The notes beneath the pieces were generated by a model that did not search any database, had not been told where the DNA came from, and worked only from the letters and a program-made list of their open reading frames with translations. From contig ML058477.1 in the NCBI GenBank assembly GCA_003013855.2, forward strand, positions 4,464,001 to 4,528,000: DNA of 64,000 nucleotides. The letters run 5' to 3'. Position 1 is the first letter of the stretch; the number at the start of each line of letters is the position of its first letter. This document shows positions 43,078 to 55,474 of the stretch, piece after piece. This DNA is from Liriodendron chinense. Taxonomy: Eukaryota > Streptophyta > Magnoliopsida > Magnoliales > Magnoliaceae. A program made the translations under genes and the position numbers.

Positions 43078-44788
43078 TGTAACGCCCCAAATTTTCCAGA
43101 ATTTATTTGAATTTTTTTTAGAATTTTATTTTGATTTTATTTTAATTATATATCGAATGTTTACTTTGATTCGCAAATAGTGGGACATCCGTAGGAGATC
43201 CAATAGAAGACCCTTTACAAAAGTTGCTTAGAATAACCCCATGAACAATGTAGAAAGGTTAGATTTCACACAACTCACACTTTTTAGAAAATTATGAAAA
43301 TGCCATTGGATAACTTAAGTTAAAATGTCATTTTTAACTTTGCTAATTTTTTACAATCATAATGACACAAAACCCTAGACTTAATCTTTTGGGCATATTT
43401 TAGCAGTACATGTCGAATTTTAGCTCTTCAATCAACCTAAAAATAGCCAAATCAGAAATCGATCTATAAGTGGCCCACCCAATCTCAGATCTACCTCATT
43501 TTATGTGTCATGCCCTAGAATCGTGTGGGAAACCAAATGGACGGAGTGGATTTTACACATACATTATGGTGGGGCCCATGTGTGCCGTGTGCACCTTAGG
43601 CGCATGGTCAACCGTGCGTTTGACCGTGCGTCACAAGCCTAAGGCGCTGAAGCACCTCGCTGCCACCGCTACCCTCCCTGTTTTCCACTATGTGGACCCC
43701 GCCTCAATGATCTAAACCATCCATCGGCTTTCTAGCTTGCGGAAACCCCCTTCTATCAAATCTTTTCTCATTACATTCCATATCTGTCGCGATCTTCTTC
43801 TCCAAAGCAACCCTTGTGAAATAAGATATTCTAATCCGGGAATTCTCCTCGCATTGGGAGCTAAGGAACGATCCTGAGGATCTCTCCTAGCTTACCAAAG
43901 TGCCAAATCCTATTGAAAACGAAAATTCCTTCTCTCTTGAAGAATAATTCTCTAGAATATTCTCTCGTGCAAGAAACCTATCAAACGGCTCTAGAGCTTC
44001 GATTGTGAACCCTACCTGCCTATTTGGATCCATCCAAGCCTATCCTAGGTGTCCAATCGCCAGATAAATTGTCCGTTTGAAACTTTCCATTTTCATTCCC
44101 TCTATTTCCTTAAAACTTCACTATAATTGTTTGTTCTTGTGTGGGCCCCATTCCAAAATCTATCACTTCCAAATTGTAACTTATACACATCATAACTCAC
44201 GTCCAAAACCATTTCCCCAACCATCAAGTGTGTGCTTTCCAAATTGAGCCGAAACTTTTCAAAATATCTCTTTCTATCACAACCGCGCAAGAATAGTTTA
44301 TGTAACCTCTCCAAAACCTAAAATTTGACCCCTCTTGTGTATAATAGCCCCCTTCAGCAAAAGAAAGCCTCACAAATGAATTTAGAGAGAAAAAGAAAGA
44401 GAGAGAGAGAGAGGAGAGAGAAAGAGAGAGGAGAAGAGAGATAAAGATAGAAAGAGCGAGAGAGGGAAGGAGATAGTTTTCTAAGTTTTCTCAGCCATTC
44501 ATTAGCCCCTTTCAACTCTCTATTAAGGCCATCCTTGAGGTGAGGATTAATCCATTCAAGCCATTCATCTTAAATAAAAAGTTTTTCTTAAATTATCTTC
44601 TCATATATGTGATGTAATGTAATGTTGATTTGTTGATTTGTTTAGCATGCTAATTTGATATGGGATTTACTTCAAATTATCCTTATGATGATAATGATTT
44701 CATAAGCAAGTGTATTCTATGTTTATTCATAAGGATTATGTTTGGATTTCATTGATTTATGTTTAACTCATGATAGTAATGATATGAT
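43078..44788 (+). mobile_element. Probable LTR of an unclassified element, left part
   Basis: Starts TGTAACGCCCCAAATTTTCC, the usual opening of some chromovirus LTRs, 4 bp after the CACTA end. A GA-rich microsatellite lies at 44386-44470. The sequence is interrupted by E2 at 44789 and continues at 55042. I see neither the far end nor any gene, so the call is tentative. Confidence 0.4.
44386..44470 (+). repeat. GA-rich microsatellite
   Basis: Imperfect GAGAGA/AAAGAGAG run. Confidence 0.9.
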
Positions 44789-46318
44789 TGTTCGCTTCCC
44801 CAAGTGTAGGGTTGCGATGTAGTAATAATCTCGATAAGACCGAGGTCGATCCACAGGGACTTGTGTAGGAATTCACAAAACACTTCCAATAGTTTCTACT
44901 TAAGAGTTAACTAAATAGAATTTAGGAATTTGGTGAAGATAACAATTTTGAACTAAACCGAAGGTAATCAATTAATAAAAAGCACTAGGGGTTCAAGGAT
45001 CCACTTGTAGCAATCCTTGATGCTTAATTCGCTGTGGTTTCCCACTTTCTTAACTAGAATCGAAATTAAGTTTCTATCTAGCCGGATGATAGAGCTGTCA
45101 AAATAAACAATCTGTCATATGCGTGATTCATGTACATGATTCTCTCAATTCAAGCTAGGACTTGAGCACTCAATTGCATAGGTCAATCCTGATTCTAATA
45201 GGTTAAGATCATAATCATAATCATCATTAAATCCTGTCACAAGATATAACTAGATCATGACTTGAACTTGATTCAAATCACATACACAATCTCACATAAT
45301 TCAGAATTTCCAGAAAAAAGATAGAATTTTTGGTATGAAGTTCCCACATGAGGATATAGATCTAGAGCATACTGAATCCAATTCCTCGGATCATACAGGT
45401 CTAGAATAACTCAAAACAATTAAGAACTCAAGCAATTCTTCTAAACATCGATGAGCCATCATAAGATTAAGAAAAACTACTTAGAACTTTATTTAAACTT
45501 CAAACCATTGTTCTTCACCAATAATTCAACTTGAAACCAAATCAAACGAATTGAAACATCTTAAATTCACTACAAGCTTCACCTCTTAGCCCTAGTTAAG
45601 AGGTTTAGCCGTTCATGATCCAAGGAAACATGAAAACAACTAAGAAAAGCATAAAACTAGAAGAACAAACTAGGAGGAGTTGTAGAACTCCGGATCTGAC
45701 TTCTGCCATCTCCCACACTGCTTAATCTCTTCTAGGATGCCTTAGGAAGAAGCCCTAGGTCCCCTTTTATAGAATAGTGCAGAAAGTTCCAGATTGCGTA
45801 AGAAATCCCGGACTGTGCAAAGAAAATCGGAGCTTGAAGGACACGTTTTGTTATGCAGACGACCGGTCGCATGACCGATCTGAGCTCCTAGACAACCAAT
45901 TGCACGACCGGTCTCAAAAGCGCAAAAACAGTCCTGTGAGTTTTTCACAAATTCGAACTCAGGCTTTTAATTCAAGGACCGGTCGAACGACCGGTCTGAG
46001 CATTGGACGACCGGTCGTGGATGGTCCAACAAGGTATGCAGTGAGACCCCTTCCATTGAGGTTTGCAATCGGAAGACCGGTCATCAGTGCATTCTTCTGC
46101 CTTCTTTCTTCTCTCCTTTGCTTCTTTCTTCCATCCTTCGACGCTTGATCTTGTGATCTTCAATGCTTCTAAATAGCATCATTAAGTCTTCAATTGATGA
46201 ATGCTCTCTCTTATTCCTATAACCACAAAACCATGCATTAGTTGAGTCTTTAATCATGTATTTCAAGCATAGCTAGTGATAAAATGGGGTTAGAATATGC
46301 ACATTTAAGAGCTCAACA
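44789..46318 (-). repeat. E2 3' LTR
   Basis: TGTTCGCTTCC...GCTCAACA on the + strand. Palindromes of the CGACCGGTC type at 45860-46082, and a leader hairpin at about 45592-45613 with one weakened pair. Confidence 0.95.
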
Positions 46319-46330
46319 CACCCCCAACCA
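46319..46330 (-). other. E2 polypurine tract
   Basis: TGGTTGGGGGTG on the minus strand, abutting the 3' LTR. It primes plus-strand DNA synthesis. A very similar tract, GGTTGGGGGGTG, lies inside at 47253-47242. Confidence 0.8.
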
Positions 46331-47632
46331 GCATTTTGCTAGTCCCGAGCAAAACATGCGTGAAACAAATTTCATTTTTCAAAAACCCAACTCTCCTTCA
46401 GAAACAAGTTTTATATATACTTAATGATATGCAAGTGCAAGAATCAAGAAAACTTAGTGATAGAAGTTGAGACCTTAACCTCCTCAGAACATAACAAGTA
46501 CTTATATGAAATTCCCGCTGATTGATGGATAAATAAAAGAATCTAAACAATTTAACCTAGTGTGCTTTGTGAATGTTCATCTTATGGATTTCCGGAGTTA
46601 CCTTCTTTGTGAATTAATTAAGGTGTGGATTCAACGGTGTATAGATCAACAACAAGCCCATGACAGGAATTTGCCTTACCGTCCTTCCGACGGCTTTCAC
46701 ACTACATCCCATTTCCAGCTTTGGTTACGGGTAGACCATCCCCCGATTGGTAATAGGTAGCCCTTTTCGAAAATTTTCCACCATATTCTCCATCATTCCC
46801 ATATTTTCATCCTTCCTTTCCGTTTTCTTTTTCATTAGTAGGATTTTTAGAAATCCATATCTTTCGTTATTTTCCCATGGACAAGGATGGACAAAGTACC
46901 CCGGCTTGGTTTCTCAACACCTCAAATCCAAACTTAACCAATTCACAATTCTACATAATCCTTTCAAAGCATGAGAATCGTGTAATGTGAACTAGGTGTA
47001 AAAGTGTTTAGAAATTCTATTAATCATAAAAATAGGGGAATTCACATATAAAACTAGTATCTTAGAGATTGCTCAAGATATTCAACTTCACTTTACTTTT
47101 CCTTTCTCTTATACTCACACCATCCCAAATGCATAGAAACAAAGTTTTCCAATGGAGTTTTGAATTTGTAAAAAAATTAAAAAAGTTCCTACATAATTGC
47201 TCGAGATGTTACAAAACATTGGATTCATCCTAGTAATCCCACACCCCCCAACCAAATCTTGCATTGTCCTCAATGTAAAAGATATGCAATGAGCAAAACA
47301 TGAGAGCAATTCTAAAATAAAGGGAGTGAGGAATGAAAGTACCTCAGAGAACAAAAAGTGAGATTCTACCTCCTTCTAACCAACCTATGAAAGAGCAAAA
47401 AAAAAGCAACAAAATCCTAATCCTAACTACTCTATACCTCCATTAGACTAGGAGATCAAAAATCCTGATACACAGGATCAGTCAGAGGTATGGACATACC
47501 TTCTGAAGGAAAATTATCAAAGAACGGCTTTAATCGCTGACCATTCACCTTAAAGATGTTGTCGTTCCTTAGATTCAACAACTCGACGGTCCCATATGGG
47601 TAAACAGATTGTACAATGTAGGGACCGGTCCA
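46319..47632 (-). other. E2 3' non-coding region, conserved with E4
   Basis: No pol or env coding. Much of it aligns with 62880-63847 of E4. The best conserved part, 46630-46760, contains the dyad CCGTCCTTCCGACGG and, on the opposite strand, a 66-codon open frame (46560-46760, +) matched by an equally long frame in E4 (63608-63408, -). Confidence 0.8.
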
Positions 47633-48596
47633 TCAAGATCTCAATTTCCCCGAAAATAAATGTAAGCGAGAATTATACATAAGGACTTTTTTATTAATCG
47701 TGAAGGTCTTACGAAGGATGTTCTTATCATGGAACACCTCCGTCTTGTCCTTGTAAATTCTCGCATTTTCATATGCCTCATTCCAAAGTTCCGCAAGTTC
47801 ATTCCATTGAAGTTTGCGTAACGAGCTTGCTTTGTCAGAATTAAAATTCATCTTCTTTATCGCCCAATAAGCCCTATGTTCCAACTCCACGGGCAAGTGA
47901 CAAGCTTTCCCATAGACAAGTCTATAGGGAGACATTCCAATGGAGGTCTTGAAAGTGGTACGTTAAGCCCAGAGTGCATCGGTAAGTCGAAGCGACCAAT
48001 CCTTGCGATCGGGGTTCACTGTTTTCTCTAAAATATGTTTAATCTCCCTATTAGATATCTCAGCTTGTCCACTTGTTTGTGAGTGATAGGGAGTGCTCAC
48101 TTTGTGATTTACGCCATATTTCTTCATTAAGGATTCAAATGGGCGATTACAAAAGTGAGACCTCCATCACTTATGATGACTCGAGGTGTTCTAAACCGGG
48201 AAAGGATGTTTTCTTTTAAGAAACGAATGACTATTTTATGGCCATTGTTCCAGCATGGAATTGCCTCGACCCATTTGGAAACATAATCGAAGGCAAACAG
48301 AATATACAAATTTCCAAAAGAAGATGGGAATGGTCCCATGAAATCGATGCCCCAACAATAAAAAATTTTAATTGGTAAGATGGGATTGAGAGGCATCATA
48401 TTTCTACGGGATATTCCTCCCAATTTCTGACAAGGCTCACATGTTTTACAAAACTCATGAGTATCTTTGAACATGGTGGGCTAATAGAACCCACATTGCA
48501 GAATTTTGGCTGTGGTCTTCTTAGCCGAGAAGTGGTCACCACACACTTGAGAATGACAAAAGGAGATGATACTGTGTTGCTCATCATCCGGCACAC
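47633..48596 (-). pseudogene. E2 integrase
   Basis: Three fragments: zinc-finger cysteines CKTCEPCQK and the core's first catalytic Asp in WGIDFMGPFP with the second in ISDGG (48474-48127); the C-terminal part MSPYRLVYGKACHLPVELEH onward (47935-47633); and further N-terminal text (48596). The third catalytic acidic residue lies in the broken segment between 47936 and 48126, where frames change. Confidence 0.85.
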
Positions 48597-48696
48597 ATCT
48601 CCTTATAATTTGATCGGGACAATACTTGAATAAGTAAGGATCGTCTCATAGGAATTTCCTCACCTCGTTGAAAAACTTATCTTTATCTTGCTTTTT

Positions 48697-49029
48697 CTAA
48701 TATTTTGGAATTATACCTATAGCAAGATAGTTAGCAATGTCCGCATACCATGGCAATTGGGAGACTTTAAAAATTTGTTCATCAGGGAACATGTCATTGA
48801 TTGCGGTCGTCTCAGGGGAATCTGTGAGAACAAGTCTAGAGAGATGGTCAGCCACTACGTTTTCTACTCCTTTCTTATCACATATTTCTATGTCAAATTC
48901 TTGGAGTAGGAGGATCCATCTTAACAAACATGGCTTAGCATCCTTCTTAGAGAGAAGGTACTTAAGCGCGGCATGGTCTGTGAATATGATGATCTTGGAT
49001 CCAATCAAGTAGGACCTAAACTTGTCCAA
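48697..49029 (-). pseudogene. E2 RNase H
   Basis: 110 residues with FTDHAALKYLLSKKDAKP and ADHLSRLVL. Close to the E1 copy at 18-299. Confidence 0.87.
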
Positions 49030-49137
49030 GGCAAAAACTACGGCTAAAAGTTCTTTTTCTGTAGTAGTGTAGTTTGCTTGGGCTGAATTTAAAGTTTTAC
49101 TTGCATAGTAGATGACACATGGCTTCTTTTCTTTTCT

Positions 49138-50098
49138 TTAGCTTAACACAGCCCCAATAGCATAGTCGCTCACATCGCACATAATTTCAAAAGGAAGGCT
49201 CCAATCAGGTGGTTGCATTATGGGAGCACATGTCAACCTACCTTTAAGTTTGTTAAAGGCATTCTGACAATCTTCATTCCACTCGAAAGAGTTCTCCTTT
49301 TGAAGAAGGTTACATAAAGGACGAGAGAGTGAACTGAAGTCCTTTATGAACCGTCTATAAAATCCGACGTGTCCCAAAAAGGACCGCACATCTCGTATGC
49401 TCTTGGGTGGTGAAAGGTTAGAGATAAGATCGATTTTAGCTTTGTCCACCTCGATTCCATTTTGTGAGATGATGTGACCAAGTACAATTCCTTTTTGAAC
49501 CATGAAGTGACATTTCTCCCAATTCAAACAAGGTTCTTCTCTTCACATCTTTTCAGCACAGATTTCAAGTGCATAAGGCACTAATCAAAGCTACAACCAA
49601 ATATTGAGAAATCATCTATGAAGACTTGGAGAATTATCCCCACCATATCAGAAAAAATATTCAGCATACAACGCTGAAAAGTGGCAGAGGCATTCATAGT
49701 CCAAATGGCATCCTTCGATGCGCGAAAGTGCCGAATGGACATGTGAATATTGTCTTCTCTTGGGCCTCTAGGGAGATCTCTATTTGGTTGTACCCTGAAT
49801 AACCATCAAGGAAGCAAAAATGGGAATGACCAGCCAACCTTTCTAAAATTTAATCAACAAACGGTAGGGGGAAGTGGTCTTTCCTCGAAACTATGTTTAG
49901 CTTCCTGTAGTCAATGCACATTCTCCAATCGGTAGTGACTCTGGTTGGCACGAGTTTATTATTGGCATTGGCTATGATGGTTATTCCAGATTTCTTAGGC
50001 ACCACTTGAGTTGGACTCACCCATTGACTATCGGATATTGGGTAAATGATACCCACATCCAATAGTTTCACCACTTCGGCCTTAACCACCTCCTTCAT
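49138..50098 (-). pseudogene. E2 reverse transcriptase
   Basis: Frame 50098-49850 holds VVPKKSGITII and WRMCIDYRKL; frame 49527-49138 holds MNWEKCHFMVQKGIVLGHII and FLGHVGFYRRFIKDF. The catalytic FMDDF region between them (about 49600) is interrupted by substitutions and indels, so no continuous polymerase is encoded. Confidence 0.86.
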
Positions 50099-50583
50099 GT
50101 TTGGATTGAGTCATCTTTGTGGTTGCCAAGATGTCTTCGCATTCTCCTCAAGGTGTATGAAATGAGTACAAATCAATGGGTCTATGCCTTTGAGATCCGC
50201 AATCGACCATCCAATGGCACTCTTATGCTCTATTAGAGTGGCTATTAGCCTACTCTCTTATTCCTCATCCAAGTGGGAAGAAATCAACACCAGATATGTC
50301 TCGCCTCGACCTAAATATACGTATTTCAAATCACTTGGTAATGGTTTTAGGCTGAGCATTGGTGCCTTGATATTGGATGGGAGGGGCTTGTTCTCGCTTA
50401 AGGGTAAAGGTTCAAATAATGCCCTCTATCTTTTGTTATCAAGTACCAGCATCACATTTAAAATGGCATCCATCTCTCGTATTGTGTTATCATTTATCTC
50501 ATGAGAGTGAGCCAAACATGCCTCCAAAGGGTCAGAATATAATGTCGAGGGGAATGTCTCCTCCACAAATGATTCAATCAAGT

Positions 50584-51409
50584 TTACTCGTGGATTTCGT
50601 CATCAACTTCCCGAGGTTGTTTGTATAAATCAAATATATTAAGCTCAAGTGTCATATTTCCAAAGGACATTTGTACAAGCTCGTTTCTACAATTGATAAT
50701 CGCATTTGAAGTAGCTAGAAAAGGGCGGCCAAGTATGACGGGAATTTGAGCACCGGTGCCTATCACGGGATGTGTATCCAAGACAATAAAGTCTACTAGG
50801 TAGTAAAATTTATCAACTTAGACTAAGACATCCTCAATCACTCTTCTCGGTATATGAATAGATCTATCAGCAAGTTGGAGTGTGGTTTTGGTGGGTTTTA
50901 ATTCACCTAACCTAAGTTGTTCATAAGCCGAGTATGGAATGAGGTTAACACTTGCCCCTAAATCAAGTAAGGCTTGTTTAATCTGGTAGTCACCTATGAT
51001 GCATGAGATGGTAGGACTACCCGGATCCTTGTATTTTTTGGGACACCTCTTGTTTAATAATGGCATTCAAATTCTCAGTCAAAAGTACTTTGTTGTGAAC
51101 ATTGTGTTTCCTTTTGACTGTACATAATTCCTTTAGAAATTTGGCATAGGATGGTATTTGTTTTATAGCATCCAACAATGGAATGTAGATCTTCACTTGC
51201 TTAAAAACCTCTAAAATTTTTAGGTTTTTGTCTAAAGGTTTGGGTGAAATCAACCTTTGGGGAAACGGGGCAACTGGCTTGTATTGCCTTTCTGGTTCTT
51301 TCTCATGTGGAGTGTTGTTCGAGCTATCATCCTCTTTGGAAATTTTCAGATCATTAGGCTTTGGGGCCTTCACCGGATTAGATTCATCGATTATTTTTTC
51401 ACTTCTCAA
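50584..51409 (-). pseudogene. E2 protease and upstream linker
   Basis: Frames 51409-51017, 51066-50818 and 50781-50584. ALLDLGASVNLIPYSAYEQL gives the catalytic Asp; ILGRPFLATSNAI follows. Only one copy of the segment duplicated in E1. A stop separates the last two frames near 50815. Confidence 0.86.
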
Positions 51410-51421
51410 AGTGGTGATAGC

Positions 51422-52771
51422 TTAAACATGCTTCGTATGTTGAGAGGATGAGCTTACGTCTTGTATCTCAAATTGGGTTCTTAGGTTAGGAAGAGGTTGG
51501 GCAGAAAGTGTGCCTTTCTCCCTAACACTGAGATGAGATTCAACTCTAGCCATTGAGGTTTTTAAGTCATTAATGGCCTGAGATGAATTTTGATTGAATT
51601 TCAGTTGCTCTTGCATAAACCCATCAATTTTCAGAGAATTAGTCTTGTTATACTCAGCTTGAACCGATACAAATGCACCCAACATCTCCTCTAGCGTAGC
51701 TTTTGGTGTAATCACTAGGGATGGACCTAGTAAAGGTTGAACTTGAGGAGTATTGTTTGCATTCGCAGTGGGTCCATTCCTCCAACTGAAGTTGGGATGG
51801 TTCTTCCAACTAGAATTATACGTGTTTGAGTTTGGAGCACTAAATGGCCGTTGATGACTATTTATGGCATTTGATTGTTCTTGTAAGATATCTTGAAATG
51901 CTGAAATTGTGGGACAATCCTGTCTTGCATGTTGATTTCCGACACAAATTCCACAAACAGTTTCAACGTCTTTTGAGTTGATCGTCTCTCCTTTCTTCAA
52001 TTCCATGGCCTCGACTTTTCTTGCGAGGCTAGCAACACGTGCACTTATATTATCTTCTTCTAAGAGGACATAAATTCCTCCTTTTTCCTTTTGTTGGCTT
52101 GTCTTGAAATTTGTTGGTCTAGATGTATCCCAAGACTGTGCATTCTCGGCCAATTCATCAAAATAGTCCCATGCTTCATCGGCTTCCTTATTCATGAATT
52201 CTCCATTGCACATCATCTCTACGAATTGGCGCCTGGGTGAAGTCAGTCATTCATAGAAAAAGCTTATTACCCGCCAAATTTCGTAGCCATGATGTGGGCA
52301 TGCATTTAACAAGTCCTTGAACCTCTCCCAACATTGGAAGAAGTTCTCATCCTCCTTTTGGGCAAAATTCATGATAAGGCGCCTCAACATGATCGTTTTG
52401 TGAGTAGGGAAGAACTTTTTAATGAACTCCCTAGATATCTCCGTCCATGTGCCAATTGATCTTAGCCTTAATGCATGAAGCCAACCTTTAGCTTTCTCTT
52501 TAAGGGTAAAAGGAAATAATTTGAGTCTCACTACATCGTCCGTTACATTTGCAAAGTGCATTGCGGCTATCACCTCATCAAATTCCTAAATATGTTGATA
52601 GGCACTTTCACTATCTAGTCCATGGAATCTGGGGAGGAGTTGGATTACTCCCGGTTTCAAATCTATATTCCCTGCATTTTGTGAAAAAACTATGCATGAG
52701 GGATTGCTCGCTCTTGCTGGTTGCAAGTAATCACGTAATGTTTTGGTTCTGGGAACATTTCTCAACCACAT
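51422..52771 (-). pseudogene. E2 gag
   Basis: Frames 52771-52586 (KTLRDYLQPARASNPSCIVF), 52573-52247 (capsid, FPFTLKEKAKGWLHAL, FFPTHKT) and 52216-51422 (capsid end, then an intact C-X2-C-X4-H-X4-C zinc knuckle, CGICVGNQHARQDC, and linker). Two stops break it. Compare E1, where the knuckle is cut by a stop. Confidence 0.88.
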
Positions 52772-53506
52772 TTTCTCCCGTTTCGGTTTAGTTTTGGCCC
52801 AGATTTTGATTAGCCATAGGGTTGGGTTGATTTGCAGCCATACTTTCAGACAAAATTGGATAATTTAAATGTCTCTTAGCACGTGGCTCTCTATCAATTC
52901 CTTCAACTATTCCCCCTTCACTAATGAGTCGGTTATTAGAATCCCGAACCCAATGTGGCATGCAAATTCAAAAGAATGAAACGAAAAAGAAGAATTCTTC
53001 CTTTCTTTCTTTACTCTTCTCTAAGACCAAAGCACAAGGTGTCTTACAATGGCTGAGCCAGAAGCAAAGATAGAGACTGATTTCTCCTGGTCAATAGGGG
53101 TTCAGAGAACTCCCCACCCACTCTTTGAATCTTTTGAGAAAAGTGCAGAAAAAGAAGAAAGAGGAATAGAATTGAGAAGAAAAATCTCTGAGCACAAGGT
53201 GATCCAAGACGGCAATGCTGACCAATAGGAATCAAGGCGGCTCAAGGCCAACCTATCAGAGATCCAAAAGGAGTCTCCACCTACTCTACAAGAGATGAAT
53301 GTAATAGGAATGAATAGGGGAAGAAGAAGAGTGAGGTTGGAAGGACAAAACCTGATTTGAGAACTTAAGATGCCTAACTTCTTCTTCCACTTCCTAAAAA
53401 TCCCTGCAAAAGAAAAAATCAAAATAAAATAAACTAAATTAGTACAAGAGTCCTAAAAATCTCAAATAGAGACTATTTTCAGAAATTTTGTGAAAAACTG
53501 TCAAAT
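52772..53506 (-). other. E2 5' untranslated leader
   Basis: Between the primer site and gag on the minus strand. No coding sequence; it aligns with 4614-5159 in E1. Confidence 0.7.
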
Positions 53507-53523
53507 CCCCGACAACGGCGCCA
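53507..53523 (-). other. E2 primer binding site
   Basis: TGGCGCCGTTGTCGGGG on the minus strand, 6 nt from the LTR; one base from the TGGCGCCGTTGCCGGGG of typical Athila elements. Confidence 0.85.
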
Positions 53524-53529
53524 AAAACT

Positions 53530-55036
53530 TGTTCGCTTCCCCAAGTGTAGGGTTGCGATGTAGTAATAATCTCGATAAGACCGAGGTCGATCCACAGGGA
53601 CTTGTGTAGGAATTCACAAAACACTTCCAATAGTTTTTACTTAAGAGTTAACTAAACAGAATTTAGGAATTTGGTGAAGATAACAATTTTGAACTAAACC
53701 GAAGGTAATCAATAAATAAAAAGCACTAGAGGTTCAAGGATCCACTTGTAGCAATCCTTGATGCTTAATTCACTGTGGTTTCCCACTTTCTCAACTAGAA
53801 TCGAAATTAAGTTTCTATATAGCCGGATGATAGAGCTGTCAAAACAAACAATCTGCCATATGCGTGATTCATGTACATGATTCTCTCAATTCAAGCTAGG
53901 ACTTGAGCACTCAATTGCATAGGTCAATCCTGATTCCAATAGGTTAAGATCATAATCATAATCATCATTAAATCCTGTCACAAGATATAACTAGATCATG
54001 ACTTGAACTTGATTCAAATCACATACACAATCTCACATAATTCAGAATTTTCAGAAAAAAGATAGAATTTTTGGTATGAAGTTCCCACATGAGGATATAG
54101 GTCTAGAGCGTACTGAATCCAATTCCTCGGACCATACAGGTCTAGAATAACTCAAAACAATTAAGAACTCAAGCAATTCTTCTAAACATCGATGAGCCAT
54201 CATAAGATTAAGAAAAACTACTTAGAACTTTATTTAAACTTCAAACCATTGTTCTTCACTAATAATTCAACTTGAAACCAAATCAAACGAATTGAAACAT
54301 CTTAGATTCACTACAAGCTTCACCTCTTAGCCATAGCTAAGAGGTTTAGCCGTTCATAATCCAAGGAAACATGAAAACAACTAAGAAAAGCATAAAACTA
54401 GAAGAACAAACTAGGAGTTGTAGAACTCCGGATCTGACTTCCGTCGTCTCCCACACCACTTAATCTCTTCTAGGATGCCTTAGGAAGAAGCCCTAGGTCC
54501 CCTTTTATAGAATAGTGCAAAAAGTTCCAGATTGCGTAAGAAATCCCGGACTGCGCAGAGAAAATCGGAGCTTGAAGGACACATTTTGTTACGCAGACGA
54601 CCGGTCTCAAAAGTGCAAAAATAGTCCTGTGAGTTTTTCACAAATTTGAACTCAGGCTTTTAATTCAAGGACCGGTCAGACGATCGGTCTGAGCATTGGA
54701 CGACCGGTCGTGGATGGTCCAACAAGGTTTGTAGTGAGACGCCTTCCGTTGAGTATTCAGACCGGTCGAACGACCGGTCCTGGGCTATGGACGACCGGTC
54801 TTCAGTGTATTCTTCTGCCTTCTTTCTTCTCTCCTTTGCTTCTTTCTTCCATCCTTCGACGCTTGATCTTGTGATCTTCCATGCTTGTAAATAGCATCAT
54901 TAAGTCTTCAATTGATGAATGCTCTCTCTTATTCCAAAAACCACAAAACCATGCATTATTTGAGTCTTTAATCATGTATTTCAACCATAGTTAGTGATAA
55001 AATGGGGTTAGAATATGCACATTTAAGAGCTCAACA
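53530..55036 (-). repeat. E2 5' LTR
   Basis: Ends as for the 3' LTR. Palindromes at 54598-54805, TATAAAAGG at 54510-54502, and a leader hairpin at 54323-54344 (9-bp perfect arms). Confidence 0.95.
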
Positions 55037-55041
55037 ATGAT

Positions 55042-55377
55042 CGATGATCACTTCGCATGGATATTATGTGAAGGATTTATTAATGAGCACTCCTTCGTCC
55101 CATGTTGAGAAATTTCTTAATCTAGAAAGATGAAGCCTGTGAGAGGTGTCCATGTGGAGTAATATGTCTTGGCATGAATATGAGAATGCATGTGATATAT
55201 GTCATGGGATCCTTACGCCTGTTAACACTTGGAATGGATCTATGTATGTTTTATTGGTAGTTGGCCTTGTTGGAAGACAATGGTTATCGAGGGACTTGAT
55301 TGATTCATAATGAGGGACAAGGAGTGAGCATTGTTGGTCCATGCTATCTCATGAGCCAGGGTTGGTGCTTTGGACAC
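55042..55377 (+). other. Continuation of the element interrupted by E2
   Basis: Continuous with 43078-44788 after removal of E2 and one ATGAT. Non-coding. Ends where giant LTR copy 3 begins (preceding 5 bp GACAC). Confidence 0.5.
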
Positions 55378-55474
55378 TGTTGGGGCTCAAATTATCACCC
55401 AAGATTCAAAAGCAATCCAGGAATATGAGACATCAATCCAGATCAATGAAAAAGTCCAAAAACAGCCAGAAAAT

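Larger units (their letters stand above)
44789..55036 (-). mobile_element. Complete Athila element E2
   Basis: 3' LTR 44789-46318 (1530 bp), 5' LTR 53530-55036 (1507 bp), perfect TSD ATGAT (44784-44788 and 55037-55041), primer site at 53507-53523, polypurine tract at 46319-46330. Internal order on the minus strand: gag, protease, RT, RNase H, integrase, long 3' non-coding region. Many stops and frameshifts make it non-autonomous. No envelope-like ORF between integrase and 3' LTR. Confidence 0.96.

Noticed and set aside
43470..43715. 81-codon open frame in the unclassified LTR
   Set aside because: No family resemblance; sequence composition like the surrounding non-coding GGGCCCAT-rich DNA.
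46319..47632. Possible envelope-like ORF between E2 integrase and 3' LTR
   Set aside because: Some Athila elements have one, but here no frame of adequate length, signal peptide or membrane segment is present.
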